Below are positions 8,644-18,962 of a stretch of 64,000 nt of DNA, piece by piece. Made by a program: the position numbers and the translations under genes. Each line of letters starts with the position of its first letter. Position 1 is the first letter of the stretch. The notes under the pieces are model-generated. The model saw nothing but the letters and a program-made list of their open reading frames with translations, was not told the DNA's origin and did not search any database. Source of the DNA: Anaerorudis cellulosivorans (GTDB taxonomy: Bacteria; Bacteroidota; Bacteroidia; Bacteroidales; Dysgonomonadaceae); contig NZ_JAPCWE010000002.1 of assembly GCF_025943985.1 (NCBI RefSeq), forward strand, positions 62,001 to 126,000, in the 5' to 3' direction.

Positions 8644-10839
8644 ATGACAACATTACGATTTACAGCAATAGAAAAAGCAACACAACATCTACCCCTGGAA
8701 ATTTCGGCACCGGACAAATTGCCATCCGACTATTACGGGAAATACGTGTTCAACAAAAAACAAATGGCCAAATTCCTTTCGAAAGAAACAATGCGGACAG
8801 TCCTGGAAGCTATCGACAAAGGCACAACCCTTCAACGGGAAATTGCCGACCATGTGGCCGTAGGCATGAAGATGTGGGCGCTGGAAATGGGTGCAACACA
8901 CTATACCCATTGGTTTCAACCACTGACAGACGGAACTGCCGAAAAGCACGATTCGTTTATCGATTATGCCGGAGGATCGAATCTGGAAGTGATGGAAACT
9001 TTTTCCGGGAAACTCCTGGCACAACAAGAACCCGACGCGTCGAGCTTCCCGAGCGGCGGTATCCGCAACACGTTTGAAGCACGCGGCTATACCGCATGGG
9101 ACCCTTCGTCTCCGGCCTTTATTATGGACGACACACTGTGTATCCCTACCGTTTTTATATCCTATACAGGGGAAGCGCTCGATTATAAAACGCCGCTGCT
9201 CAAAGCACTTTCTGCGTTGGATAAAGCAGCCGTAGAAGTGTGCAAACTGTTCGACCCGAATGTAAAAAAAGTCTATTCCTACTTAGGATGGGAACAAGAA
9301 TATTTTCTGGTAGATCAGGCATTGTATGAAGCACGTCCCGATCTGGTACTCACCGGAAGGACGTTGATGGGTCATGAAAGTGCCAAAAACCAACAGCTGG
9401 AAGATCATTATTTTGGGGCAATTCCTCCCCGGGTAGCGGCTTTTATGCGTGAAGTTGAATTTGAAGCCTATAAATACGGCATCCCCTTAAAAACCCGGCA
9501 CAATGAAGTAGCGCCCAACCAGTATGAACTTGCACCGATATTTAGTGAAACCAACTTGGCGGTCGATCAAAATCTATTGATAATGACGCTGATGAACAAA
9601 ATCGCGACTAAGCATCATTTCAAACTCCTGTTGCACGAAAAACCGTTCGCAGGAATCAACGGCTCGGGCAAACACAACAACTGGTCGCTGGGAACCGACA
9701 CCGGTGTGGGATTGTTTACTCCCGGAAAAACGGCCAACGAAAATCTTCAGTTTGTCACCTTCCTGGTAAATACACTGATGGCTGTTTACAAATATAACGG
9801 ACTGCTGAAGGCGTCGATCATGTCTGCCCAAAATGCGCACCGATTAGGCGCAAACGAAGCGCCGCCGGCCATCATTTCGGTATTTCTCGGCAAACAGATC
9901 TCGGCAGTTTTGGATAAAATCGAATATAGCTCGGAAGACGACGAAATCACGGTCGAAGAATTAAAGAAAATGAAATTGGGGGTAGCACATATTCCCGAAG
10001 TATTGATCGACAATACCGACCGTAACCGCACCTCACCTTTTGCCTTCACCGGCAATCGCTTCGAGTTCAGGGCTGTGGGTTCATCGGCAAATTGCTCGTC
10101 GGCATTGACTGCTCTAAATGCTGCCATAGCTGCCCAATTGACCGAATTCAAGAGCGAAATCGACAAAAAAATGAAAAAGGGCATGAAAAAAGAAGAAGCC
10201 GTTTACGATACGATCAGACTTTACATCAAAGCATGCAAACCCATTCGCTTCGAAGGTAACAATTACAGCGAAGAATGGAAAATGGAAGCCGAAAAACGGG
10301 GCCTCGACTGTGAAACCAGCGTCCCTTTGATTTACGATGCTTACACTTCCGATCAATCGGTAGAGATGTTTGAAAGCACCGGAGTCATGACAAAAAAAGA
10401 ACTGGAAGCCCGCAACGAAGTGAAATGGGAAATCTACACCAAAAAAATTCAGATCGAAGCGCGTGTACTCGGTGATCTTTGCATCAATCACATTATTCCG
10501 GTCGCTACACAATACCAATCGGTTTTGCTCGACAATATCTGTAAAATGAAAACCGTATTCAATGAAACAAAAGCCGCTGAATTATCCAAAGAAGATGCAT
10601 CACTCATTGAAGAAATAGCCACACACATTGCCGCTATCAAAAAAAATGTGGACGATATGGTGGAGGCACGAAAAGTAGCCAACAAAATAGAAGATGCCAG
10701 AGAAAAAGCAATAGCCTATCACGATACGGTGCTCCCCTACTTTAATGTTATCCGCTATCATGTGGATAAACTCGAACTCGTTGTGGACGACCAGATGTGG
10801 CCACTGCCCAAATACCGCGAATTATTGTTCATCAACTAA
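8644..10839 (+). CDS. glnN: Type III glutamine synthetase GlnN
   Basis: A 731-residue GSIII, the large glutamine synthetase found in Bacteroidales and cyanobacteria, joining ammonium to glutamate with ATP in the cytoplasm. Visible family motifs include the GSIII-specific N-terminal part (FPSGGIRNTFEARGYTAWD, near residue 135), the catalytic KTRHNEVAPNQYE segment near 283, and the ATP/glutamate-binding NGSGKHNNWS near 338. Length equals the usual ~729. Its own promoter precedes it; a hairpin with T-run follows. With AmtB/PII upstream and GOGAT downstream it supplies the GS half of the GS-GOGAT cycle. Confidence 0.97.
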   Translation: MTTLRFTAIEKATQHLPLEISAPDKLPSDYYGKYVFNKKQMAKFLSKETMRTVLEAIDKGTTLQREIADHVAVGMKMWALEMGATHYTHWFQPLTDGTAEKHDSFIDYAGGSNLEVMETFSGKLLAQQEPDASSFPSGGIRNTFEARGYTAWDPSSPAFIMDDTLCIPTVFISYTGEALDYKTPLLKALSALDKAAVEVCKLFDPNVKKVYSYLGWEQEYFLVDQALYEARPDLVLTGRTLMGHESAKNQQLEDHYFGAIPPRVAAFMREVEFEAYKYGIPLKTRHNEVAPNQYELAPIFSETNLAVDQNLLIMTLMNKIATKHHFKLLLHEKPFAGINGSGKHNNWSLGTDTGVGLFTPGKTANENLQFVTFLVNTLMAVYKYNGLLKASIMSAQNAHRLGANEAPPAIISVFLGKQISAVLDKIEYSSEDDEITVEELKKMKLGVAHIPEVLIDNTDRNRTSPFAFTGNRFEFRAVGSSANCSSALTALNAAIAAQLTEFKSEIDKKMKKGMKKEEAVYDTIRLYIKACKPIRFEGNNYSEEWKMEAEKRGLDCETSVPLIYDAYTSDQSVEMFESTGVMTKKELEARNEVKWEIYTKKIQIEARVLGDLCINHIIPVATQYQSVLLDNICKMKTVFNETKAAELSKEDASLIEEIATHIAAIKKNVDDMVEARKVANKIEDAREKAIAYHDTVLPYFNVIRYHVDKLELVVDDQMWPLPKYRELLFIN

Positions 10840-10864
10840 TATATAACGCAGTAGAATAATCAAA

Positions 10865-10886
10865 AAAATTCTTATATAAGAATTTT
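10865..10886. promoter_or_regulatory. 22-bp perfect palindrome before gltB
   Basis: A perfect 22-bp palindrome centred on TATA, with arms AAAATTCTTAT. It lies between glnN and gltB, 62 bp before the gltB start and directly upstream of a second hairpin. It has the form of an operator for a dimeric regulator, but a role as a second stem of the terminator region is possible. No second copy was noticed in the window. Confidence 0.45.
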
Positions 10887-10889
10887 CGG

Positions 10890-10920
10890 AATAGTGGGTA
10901 AGTGATTATCCACTATTTTT
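10890..10920 (+). terminator. Terminator or attenuator hairpin between glnN and gltB
   Basis: Arms AATAGTGGGTAA (10890-10901) and TTATCCACTATT (10906-10917) pair over 12 bp with one G-T pair around a GTGA loop, followed by more T. It ends the glnN transcript or attenuates read-through into gltB, whose start is only 27 bp further on. Confidence 0.7.
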
Positions 10921-10947
10921 AACAAAGATATAATGAGGAATAAAAAT

Positions 10948-13900
10948 ATGAAAGAAAATAATGCAGCCCGGCGTATCTCCCAATTCGAAAAAGAATCGCT
11001 CTACTCATTTCAGCATGAACATGATGCTTGCGGGGTAGGATTGGTGATGAGCCTGAACGGTGAAAAGTCGCACGAAATTGTAGAAAAAGGACTTCGTGTA
11101 TTGGAAAATATGGTTCACCGCGGAGCCGAAAGTGCCGATAACGCTACCGGCGACGGTGCAGGTATAATGGTACAAATACCTCACGAATTTATTCTTTTGC
11201 AAGGAATTGCCGTTCCAACGGAAGGGAGATACGGCACCGGATTAGTCTTTCTTCCCAAAGAAGAAGGGAAACAACAATTCTGCTTAAACGTAATCAAAGA
11301 AAAAGTGGAAGAAGAAGGACTGATCCTGCTGCATGTTCGTGATGTTCCCGTGAACAGCGATTGCATCGGGGAAATTGCACGATCTGAAGAACCTGCCATA
11401 AAACAGCTTTTTATAACCGGATTTGCCCTTTCCGACGATCCGGAAAGAAAATTATATATCGTTCGAAAAAAAATCGAAAAAAATATAATGCAGTCTGAGA
11501 TTGGAAAAGAACGGAATTTCTACATTGTAAGCCTCTCAAACAAACAAATGGTTTATAAAGGAATGCTTTCCTCTTTACAATTGCGCCGTTATTTTCCCGA
11601 TCTCAGCAATGAAAATTTCTCGAGTCGACTGGCAATGGTACATTCTCGATTCAGTACCAACACTTTCCCTACCTGGGATTTGGCACAACCTTTCCGCATG
11701 TTGGCTCATAATGGCGAAATCAATACCATCCGCGGAAACCGTCAGTGGATGGAAAGTCGAGAGGGGGTACTCCAATCCGATATATTGGGTGATATGAAAG
11801 CACTCTATCCTGTCATACAACCCGGAATGAGCGATAGTGCCTCCATCGACAATACCCTGGAATTCCTGGTAAGGTCGGGAAAAACACTTCCGCATGCCAT
11901 GGCAATGCTCGTTCCGGAAAGCTTCAACGACAAAAACCCGATATCCGACGGCGTAAAAGCATTCTACGAATATCATAGCATGCTGATGGAACCGTGGGAT
12001 GGTCCTGCTGCCCTTCTCTTCAGCGACGGACGTTATGCCGGCGGAATGCTCGACCGCAACGGATTGCGCCCTGCCAGGTACACCGTCACCTATGACGACA
12101 CCATGATCATTGCTTCAGAAACGGGAACTATCGAAATTGAAGCTGCCAACATTAAAGCCCGTGGCCGATTGAAGCCCGGCAAAATGATCCTCGTGGATAC
12201 CTTCAGCGGAAAGATTTTTTCCGATCAGGAATTGAAAGAGGAACTGGCAAATGCATTTCCTTACCGGGAATGGCTAAACAAAAACTGTATCAATCTGGAT
12301 ACGATTTCCTCGGGGAGAAGTGTAAATAACGACATAAATAACTACGAAACACTCCTTACAGCTTTTGGCTATTCTGTAGAAGATATAGAGAAAATAATTA
12401 TACCGATGGCCAACGAGGCGAAAGAGCCCACATCCTCTATGGGGAACGATGCTGAACTCCCGGCCTTTTCCGAAAAGCCCCAACGCCTCTTCAACTACTT
12501 CAGGCAACAGTTTGCGCAAGTGACCAATCCCCCCATCGACCCCATTCGCGAAGAATTGGTTATGTCGCTGACAGGATACATCGGCTGCACACACCAAAAT
12601 TTACTGGAACCGATTCCCGAATTGTCCAAAATCATAAAGATAAAAAGTCCCCTATTAACCAATACTCAATTCGACATTCTTCTTAACCTGCAATATAAGG
12701 GATTTTCAGCAGCCGTTTTACCTATGCTTTTCGATCCGAAAAGTGGTGCCGAAGGACTGAAAAAAGCCATCGATGATCTCTGCATTGCAGTAGAGAAAGC
12801 TGTGGATGAAGGGAAAAATTATATTGTGTTGAGCGATCGCGGTGTCGATGCCGATCACGCACCTATTCCCTCGCTGCTGGCCACCTCTGCCGTTCATTTG
12901 TACCTGGTGGAAAAGCGCAAACGCATGCAGATCGATATTGTGGTAGAAAGTGCCGAACCACGCGAAGTCATGCATTTTGCCTTGCTGTTTGGTTTTGGTG
13001 CAAATGCAGTGAATCCCTACCTGGCCTTTGCCATCCTCAATCGTAAAGTAAAAGCGGGAGAAATTCAACTCGATTTTTCGGCGGCGAAAAATAATTACAT
13101 TAAAGCCATCAACAAGGGATTGCTAAAGATACTTTCGAAAATGGGTAATTCGACGTTGAGAAGTTACCGCGGTGCTCATATTTTCGAAGCGCTCGGGATC
13201 TCGTCTAACGTACTCGATACGTACTTCAAAGGCGTTTCTTCCAAAACTGAAGGGATAGACATGGAAGACATCGTTGCCGAAGTGCTGCAACCTTTCAATG
13301 ATGCTTTCGATCCAAGTAACAACGAAAGTTTTCATTTAAAGAATCTCGGAATTTATTCCTATCGCGTCAACGGCATGTATCATGCATGGAATCCGGAAAC
13401 CATTGCAAAACTCAGACTGGCAACGCGAAAAAACGATTATAAGTTATACAAAGAATATGCTCGGATGGCCGATAACAAACCTGTACCAACTTTCATTCGC
13501 GATTTACTGGACTATAAAAGAAATCCTATCGATATTTCGGAAGTGGAACCGGTAGAAAACATCATGAAACGATTCTGTACAGGAGCCATGTCTTTCGGCT
13601 CTATCAGTCGCGAAGCACATGAATCGTTGGCTATAGCCATGAATCTTATCGGGGGAAGAAGTAATACAGGAGAAGGAGGCGAAGATCCTGAACGTTTTAA
13701 ACCGCGGGAAGACGGTCTAAGTACGCGCAGTGCCATCAAACAGGTCGCTTCGGGACGTTTCGGCGTCACTACCGAATATTTGGTGAATGCCGATGAAATT
13801 CAAATTAAAATTGCCCAAGGGGCTAAACCGGGAGAAGGAGGACAATTGCCCGGATATAAGGTGGATAAAATTATTGCCAAAACACGGCATTCCATTCCCG

Positions 13901-15480
13901 GCATTTCATTGATTTCTCCTCCTCCCCATCATGACATTTACTCTATCGAGGACCTGGCTCAACTGATCTTCGACTTGAAAAATGTAAACCCCCAAGCAAT
14001 CATTAGCGTAAAGCTTGTTTCCGAAACAGGGGTAGGCACTATTGCTGCCGGCGTGGCCAAAGCCAAAGCCGACTTGATTCTGATTAGTGGAGCTGAAGGA
14101 GGAACCGGCGCCAGTCCAGCAAGTTCCATTAAACATGCGGGAATGCCTATGGAAATCGGTTTGGCGGAAACGCAACAAACGCTGGTAATGAACAATCTGC
14201 GCGGTGTAGTCAAATTGCAAACCGACGGACAACTGAAAACAGGACGCGATATAATTATTGCAACCCTGCTAGGGGCCGAAGAATACGGTTTTGCCACAAG
14301 TGCCCTTATTGTATTAGGTTGCGTTATCATGCGCAAATGTCATATAAATACCTGTCCGGTTGGAATTGCTACCCAAGACGAAAAACTGCGCGAAAAGTTT
14401 GCCGGGGAATATCAATATCTGGTCAACTTTTTCCGCTTTCTGGCCGAAGACGTACGCGAGCACTTGGCACAATTGGGCTTCAAAACAATAGACGAGATTA
14501 TCGGTCGCTCCGATCTGCTGCTCCGCAAACATCTACCGGAATTTCCCAAAACCGAAAAGATCGATCTATCACGAATCACTTATTTTCCCGAAGAATCCCG
14601 TCATTTTGCCATCCGCAAAACAACCGATCAGGATCATAAAACGGAACATGTTCTCGATGAAGAACTTATCCGTAAATCCAAGCCTGCTCTTGACCTCATC
14701 GCACCGCTAGGACTCAAATTAAAAATCAGGAATACAGACAGAGCTACAGGAACCATGCTTTCGGGTGAAATTGCCAAGCGATACGGTGAAATCGGATTGC
14801 CGGAAGATATGATATCGGTTTTCTTCGATGGATCTGCAGGACAAAGTTTCGGAGCCTTTCTGGCAAAAGGAGTAACGTTTTACCTGAATGGCGATTCCAA
14901 CGATTATTTGGGAAAAGGTCTTTCCGGAGGAAAAATTATCGTAAAACCTCCAAAAGGGAGTACTTTCTCGCCCGAAGAAAATATTATTTGTGGAAACACA
15001 TTGCTCTATGGTGCCACTTCCGGTGAAGTCTATATCAATGGTGTAGCAGGTGAACGTTTTTGTGTACGCAACTCCGGGGCCATTGCCGTGGTGGAAGGTA
15101 CGGGCGATCATTGCTGCGAATACATGACGGGAGGTCGCGCCGTTATTCTTGGCCCGACAGGGAGAAACTTTGCTGCCGGAATGAGTGGCGGCATTGCTTA
15201 CGTCCTCGACGAAAAAGGCGATTTCGACTATTTCTGCAATATGGAAATGGTAGAACTCTCGCTGATTGAAGAAACGGGAGACGAAAAAGCGCTTTATCAT
15301 CTCATCAGCAATCATTATAATTATACCGAAAGTCCTTTGGCAAAGCGCATATTGGACAATTGGGAAGAATATGTAAAAAAATTTATCAAAGTAACACCGA
15401 TTGAATACAAAAAAGTACTGCACGAAGAAAAAATGGCAGAACTCAATCGCAAACTCGAAAACATAGAAAGGGACTATTAA
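10948..15480 (+). CDS. gltB: Glutamate synthase, large subunit
   Basis: The 1510-residue alpha subunit of NADPH-GOGAT, which turns glutamine plus 2-oxoglutarate into two glutamates. Start 10948 is preferred over the in-frame ATG at 10933 because AGGAA lies 7 bp before it. After a 27-residue propeptide comes the Ntn amidotransferase nucleophile Cys28 in DACGVGL. The FMN domain carries the GAEGGTGASP segment, followed by the 3Fe-4S cysteines in CVIMRKCHINTCP, and a C-terminal GxGxG-type domain (SGGRAVILGPTGRNFAAG-like). gltD starts one base after the stop. Very secure. Confidence 0.97.
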   Translation: MKENNAARRISQFEKESLYSFQHEHDACGVGLVMSLNGEKSHEIVEKGLRVLENMVHRGAESADNATGDGAGIMVQIPHEFILLQGIAVPTEGRYGTGLVFLPKEEGKQQFCLNVIKEKVEEEGLILLHVRDVPVNSDCIGEIARSEEPAIKQLFITGFALSDDPERKLYIVRKKIEKNIMQSEIGKERNFYIVSLSNKQMVYKGMLSSLQLRRYFPDLSNENFSSRLAMVHSRFSTNTFPTWDLAQPFRMLAHNGEINTIRGNRQWMESREGVLQSDILGDMKALYPVIQPGMSDSASIDNTLEFLVRSGKTLPHAMAMLVPESFNDKNPISDGVKAFYEYHSMLMEPWDGPAALLFSDGRYAGGMLDRNGLRPARYTVTYDDTMIIASETGTIEIEAANIKARGRLKPGKMILVDTFSGKIFSDQELKEELANAFPYREWLNKNCINLDTISSGRSVNNDINNYETLLTAFGYSVEDIEKIIIPMANEAKEPTSSMGNDAELPAFSEKPQRLFNYFRQQFAQVTNPPIDPIREELVMSLTGYIGCTHQNLLEPIPELSKIIKIKSPLLTNTQFDILLNLQYKGFSAAVLPMLFDPKSGAEGLKKAIDDLCIAVEKAVDEGKNYIVLSDRGVDADHAPIPSLLATSAVHLYLVEKRKRMQIDIVVESAEPREVMHFALLFGFGANAVNPYLAFAILNRKVKAGEIQLDFSAAKNNYIKAINKGLLKILSKMGNSTLRSYRGAHIFEALGISSNVLDTYFKGVSSKTEGIDMEDIVAEVLQPFNDAFDPSNNESFHLKNLGIYSYRVNGMYHAWNPETIAKLRLATRKNDYKLYKEYARMADNKPVPTFIRDLLDYKRNPIDISEVEPVENIMKRFCTGAMSFGSISREAHESLAIAMNLIGGRSNTGEGGEDPERFKPREDGLSTRSAIKQVASGRFGVTTEYLVNADEIQIKIAQGAKPGEGGQLPGYKVDKIIAKTRHSIPGISLISPPPHHDIYSIEDLAQLIFDLKNVNPQAIISVKLVSETGVGTIAAGVAKAKADLILISGAEGGTGASPASSIKHAGMPMEIGLAETQQTLVMNNLRGVVKLQTDGQLKTGRDIIIATLLGAEEYGFATSALIVLGCVIMRKCHINTCPVGIATQDEKLREKFAGEYQYLVNFFRFLAEDVREHLAQLGFKTIDEIIGRSDLLLRKHLPEFPKTEKIDLSRITYFPEESRHFAIRKTTDQDHKTEHVLDEELIRKSKPALDLIAPLGLKLKIRNTDRATGTMLSGEIAKRYGEIGLPEDMISVFFDGSAGQSFGAFLAKGVTFYLNGDSNDYLGKGLSGGKIIVKPPKGSTFSPEENIICGNTLLYGATSGEVYINGVAGERFCVRNSGAIAVVEGTGDHCCEYMTGGRAVILGPTGRNFAAGMSGGIAYVLDEKGDFDYFCNMEMVELSLIEETGDEKALYHLISNHYNYTESPLAKRILDNWEEYVKKFIKVTPIEYKKVLHEEKMAELNRKLENIERDY

Positions 15481-15481
15481 A

Positions 15482-16912
15482 ATGGGAAATCCAAAAGCAT
15501 TTTTAACTATACCCCGTAAGGAAGCAGGTTATCGCCCTATTCTGGAAAGAATTCACGACTTTGGAGAAGTAGAACAGACCTTAAACCGGGAAGACCGCAA
15601 ACTACAGGCTTCCCGCTGCATGGATTGCGGCATTCCTTTCTGCCATTGGGCATGTCCCTTGGGAAACAGAATGCCCGAATGGCAAGATCTGATTTACAAA
15701 AACGAATGGGAAAAAGCAATCGACGTGCTTTACGAAACCAATAATTTTCCCGAATTTACCGGAAGAGTATGCCCGGCCCCTTGCGAGAAATCGTGTGTAC
15801 TTTCTCTTCATGAAGCTCCCGTAACCATTCGCGAAAATGAAGCAGCTGTTGCAGAAGTAGCGTTTGAAGAAGGTCTCATCAAACCCCGTCCACCCAAATA
15901 CCGTACCGGCAAAAAAGTGGCCGTTATAGGCTCAGGACCGGCCGGTCTGGCTGCAGCACAACAATTGAACCGCAACGGACATCAGGTTACGGTTTTCGAA
16001 AAAGATCGCCATATTGGCGGTCTCCTGCGTTACGGCATTCCGAATTTTAAACTGGAAAAAAGCGTCATCGACCGCCGTATCCGGCTACTGAAAGAAGAAG
16101 GTCTTGTTTTTAAAACCGATACACAAATAGGTAAAGACATTTCCGACGCTCGAATCATAACCGAATACGATGCCGTATGCGTTGCCATTGGTGCAGGACA
16201 ACCTCGGGACATCAAAATAGAAGGACGAGATCTGAAAGGTATTTACTCTGCCATGGATTTTCTTTCTCAACAAAATCGGTTGTTGATGGAGGAAATGCCC
16301 GCATCCATCGAAAGAATATCGGCAAAAGACAAACAGGTATTGGTTATCGGCGGCGGGGACACCGGTTCGGACTGCGTGGGAACGGCCATTCGACAGGGAG
16401 CGCTGAAAGTGACCCAAATCGAGATTCTGCCCAAACCACCGGAAGGGAAAAATCCCGACACCCCGTGGCCATATTATCCCTACGTACTTAAAACATCGAG
16501 TTCTCACGAAGAAGGATGTGATCGACGTTGGTCGTTGAATACCCTTGCCTTTAAAGGGGAAAGCGGTAATGTTTGTCAAGTGTTGGTAGAAGAAGTGGAC
16601 TGGAAAAAAGACGACACTGGGAGAATGATCATGATCCCGACGGGCAAGACGTATACTATTGAGGCGGAACTGGTACTGTTGGCACTCGGTTTTGTTCATC
16701 CGGTTCATGACGGATTGCTCGATGAATTGGGTATCGAATACGATCAAAGAGGCAATATCGCCGTCGACAGAAATTGCCAAAGCAGCGTTCCCAACGTTTT
16801 TGCTGCCGGTGATGCTGCAACAGGAGCAAGTCTCGTAGTCAGAGCCATTGCTTCAGGCCGTAAAACCGCCGACGAAATACATAAAATCCTTATGGGTAAA
16901 ACATGCAAATAA
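15482..16912 (+). CDS. gltD: Glutamate synthase, small subunit
   Basis: The 476-residue beta subunit of GOGAT, passing electrons from NADPH through FAD to GltB. Cys-rich N-terminal Fe-S part: CMDCGIPFCHWACP near residue 43 and CPAPCEKSC near 96. FAD-binding GSGPAGLAAA near residue 149 and NAD(P)-binding VIGGGDTGSDCVGTA near 290 follow, and the end has the usual GDAATGASLVVRAI. It follows gltB with one base between, so the two are translated as a pair. asnB starts 12 bp after it. Confidence 0.97.
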   Translation: MGNPKAFLTIPRKEAGYRPILERIHDFGEVEQTLNREDRKLQASRCMDCGIPFCHWACPLGNRMPEWQDLIYKNEWEKAIDVLYETNNFPEFTGRVCPAPCEKSCVLSLHEAPVTIRENEAAVAEVAFEEGLIKPRPPKYRTGKKVAVIGSGPAGLAAAQQLNRNGHQVTVFEKDRHIGGLLRYGIPNFKLEKSVIDRRIRLLKEEGLVFKTDTQIGKDISDARIITEYDAVCVAIGAGQPRDIKIEGRDLKGIYSAMDFLSQQNRLLMEEMPASIERISAKDKQVLVIGGGDTGSDCVGTAIRQGALKVTQIEILPKPPEGKNPDTPWPYYPYVLKTSSSHEEGCDRRWSLNTLAFKGESGNVCQVLVEEVDWKKDDTGRMIMIPTGKTYTIEAELVLLALGFVHPVHDGLLDELGIEYDQRGNIAVDRNCQSSVPNVFAAGDAATGASLVVRAIASGRKTADEIHKILMGKTCK

Positions 16913-16924
16913 TATTTCAAAAGT

Positions 16925-18625
16925 ATGTGTGGAATCGTTTGTACTTTCAATATCAAAAGTCCTGCAGAGGAACTTAGGCCTCAACTGCTGCAAATGTCGA
17001 AAAAACTACGTCACCGCGGACCCGATTGGTCGGGAATTTTCACTAGCGATAACGCCATTCTGGCACATGAACGGCTTGCCATTGTTGACCCTCAATCGGG
17101 AAAACAACCGTTGTACAGCAAAGACGGGAAACTGGTTCTTGCTGTCAATGGCGAAATATACAACCATCGCGAAATCCGGAAACGCTACGAAGGGAAATAT
17201 GAATTTCTTACTCACTCGGATTGCGAAGTAATCCTGGCCTTATATCGCGATAAAGGTCCCCATTTCATGGAAGATTTAAATGGCATTTTCGCTTTTGCTC
17301 TTTACGACACCGAAAACAATCGTTTTATGATTGGACGCGACCATATCGGAATCGTTCCGCTCTATCAGGGATGGGATAAGGATGGCGCGTATTACGTGGC
17401 ATCCGAACTGAAGGCACTGGAAGGATACTGTATCCGATTTGAGGAATTTCCACCCGGACAATATTATTATAGCCCTGATGGTCAACCTACCCAATGGTAT
17501 GTGCGCGACTGGATGGAATATGAAAACGTCAAAAATAATCCTTCCGACATAGAAACTCTTCGTGAAGCACTGGAAAAAGCAGTGGAACGTCAACTCATGT
17601 CTGATGTTCCTTATGGGGTATTGCTGTCAGGCGGACTCGATTCTTCCATCATTTCTGCTATTGCAAAAAAATATGCTCCAAAACGTATTGAAACGGATAA
17701 CAAAGAAGATGCGTGGTGGCCTCAACTCCATTCGTTTTCCATAGGTCTGGAAGGATCTCCCGACCTTGCTGCCGCTCGTATTGTAGCCAAACACATCGGT
17801 TCCATTCATCACGAAATTACGTATACGGTGCAAGAGGGATTGGACGCCATCCGCGATGTCATCTACCATATCGAAACCTATGATGTAACTACCGTTCGCG
17901 CCAGCACTCCCATGTATCTTCTGGGGCGTTTCATTAAATCCATGGGTGTCAAAATGGTACTCTCAGGTGAAGGTGCCGACGAAATTTTTGGCGGTTACCT
18001 TTATTTCCACAAAGCACCCAATGCCGAAGAATTTCACAAGGAGACCGTACGTAAACTGAGCACACTACATCAGTACGACTGCCTTAGAGCCAACAAATCA
18101 CTGGCGGCTTGGGGTGTGGAAGGAAGAGTACCTTTCCTCGATAAAGAATTTATCGATGTTGCCATGCGGCTTAATCCCAAAGATAAAATGCCAGGTAATG
18201 GAAAAATGGAAAAGCACATCCTCAGAAAAGCATTTGAGAACTATTTGCCGAAAGAAATAGTTTGGCGTCAAAAAGAACAATTTTCCGATGGTGTGGGTTA
18301 CAATTGGATTGATGTCTTGAAAGCCATAGCCGACAAAGAAGTAACCGATGAACAAATGGCTCACGTCGAATCGCGTTTCCCTATTCATCCACCACTTACA
18401 AAAGAAGAATATCTCTATCGAAGTATTTTTTCGGAATTTTTCTCTTCCGATTCCGCCGCCTCGTGTGTTCCATCTGTACCTTCGGTTGCCTGCAGTTCTC
18501 CCATTGCCCTGGAATGGGATGAATCATTCAAAAAACAAGTCGATCCATCCGGTCGGGCTGTAAGCGGCATCCATGGACATGATTTCTCAAAGAAAAATTC
18601 AGAAAATGAAAAACGTTTGCTCTGA
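16925..18625 (+). CDS. asnB: Asparagine synthase B (glutamine-hydrolysing)
   Basis: A 566-residue enzyme that makes asparagine from aspartate, glutamine and ATP. It starts MCGIVC, so Cys2 is the glutaminase nucleophile after Met removal. The N-terminal Ntn domain (VNGEIYNH, residue ~76) is followed by the synthetase domain with the PP-loop SGGLDSS near residue 237 and SGEGADEIFGGY near 349. Residues ~505-525 are a Ser/Pro/Cys-rich stretch. Third gene of the gltB-gltD-asnB operon, so nitrogen fixed by GOGAT and amide transfer are made together. Confidence 0.96.
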   Translation: MCGIVCTFNIKSPAEELRPQLLQMSKKLRHRGPDWSGIFTSDNAILAHERLAIVDPQSGKQPLYSKDGKLVLAVNGEIYNHREIRKRYEGKYEFLTHSDCEVILALYRDKGPHFMEDLNGIFAFALYDTENNRFMIGRDHIGIVPLYQGWDKDGAYYVASELKALEGYCIRFEEFPPGQYYYSPDGQPTQWYVRDWMEYENVKNNPSDIETLREALEKAVERQLMSDVPYGVLLSGGLDSSIISAIAKKYAPKRIETDNKEDAWWPQLHSFSIGLEGSPDLAAARIVAKHIGSIHHEITYTVQEGLDAIRDVIYHIETYDVTTVRASTPMYLLGRFIKSMGVKMVLSGEGADEIFGGYLYFHKAPNAEEFHKETVRKLSTLHQYDCLRANKSLAAWGVEGRVPFLDKEFIDVAMRLNPKDKMPGNGKMEKHILRKAFENYLPKEIVWRQKEQFSDGVGYNWIDVLKAIADKEVTDEQMAHVESRFPIHPPLTKEEYLYRSIFSEFFSSDSAASCVPSVPSVACSSPIALEWDESFKKQVDPSGRAVSGIHGHDFSKKNSENEKRLL

Positions 18626-18871
18626 CACTCTTGTTACTTCATTTTCAAGCCATAGAGATGTTATTTGCATACACCTAGACCACAGGATAAAGTAATCGGA
18701 ATGCAGACGCATTGGGGTAGGCAAGATTGATCGGATTCATGGGATTCACAGATTCATGAAAGATACAGAAACAGAGGGGGATATGTAACGATCGCGGTTC
18801 ATGGGGTTTACCGACGGATAAAAGAGATATCGAAGCTCGCAGGGCGCAGATGTAAGGTTTTGTAGACGCAA

Positions 18872-18962
18872 GTGTAGGAAGTGTAGGAAGTGTAGGAAAG
18901 TTAGATCCGGAGCGGGTTTTAGCCACATAAGAGAGCGTAGGAAAGTGTAGGAAAGTGTAGGA
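18872..18962 (+). repeat. Short tandem repeats GTGTAGGAA / GTAGGAAAGT
   Basis: Three head-to-tail copies of the 9-mer GTGTAGGAA (18872-18898) are followed, after a 38-bp spacer, by about three copies of the related 10-mer GTAGGAAAGT (from 18937). No gene spans them. They could be slippage-prone filler. Confidence 0.75.

Noticed and set aside
18675-18926. Minus-strand gene over the tandem repeats
   Set aside because: The product is low-complexity TLPTLPTL from the repeat units, with no ribosome site or family match.
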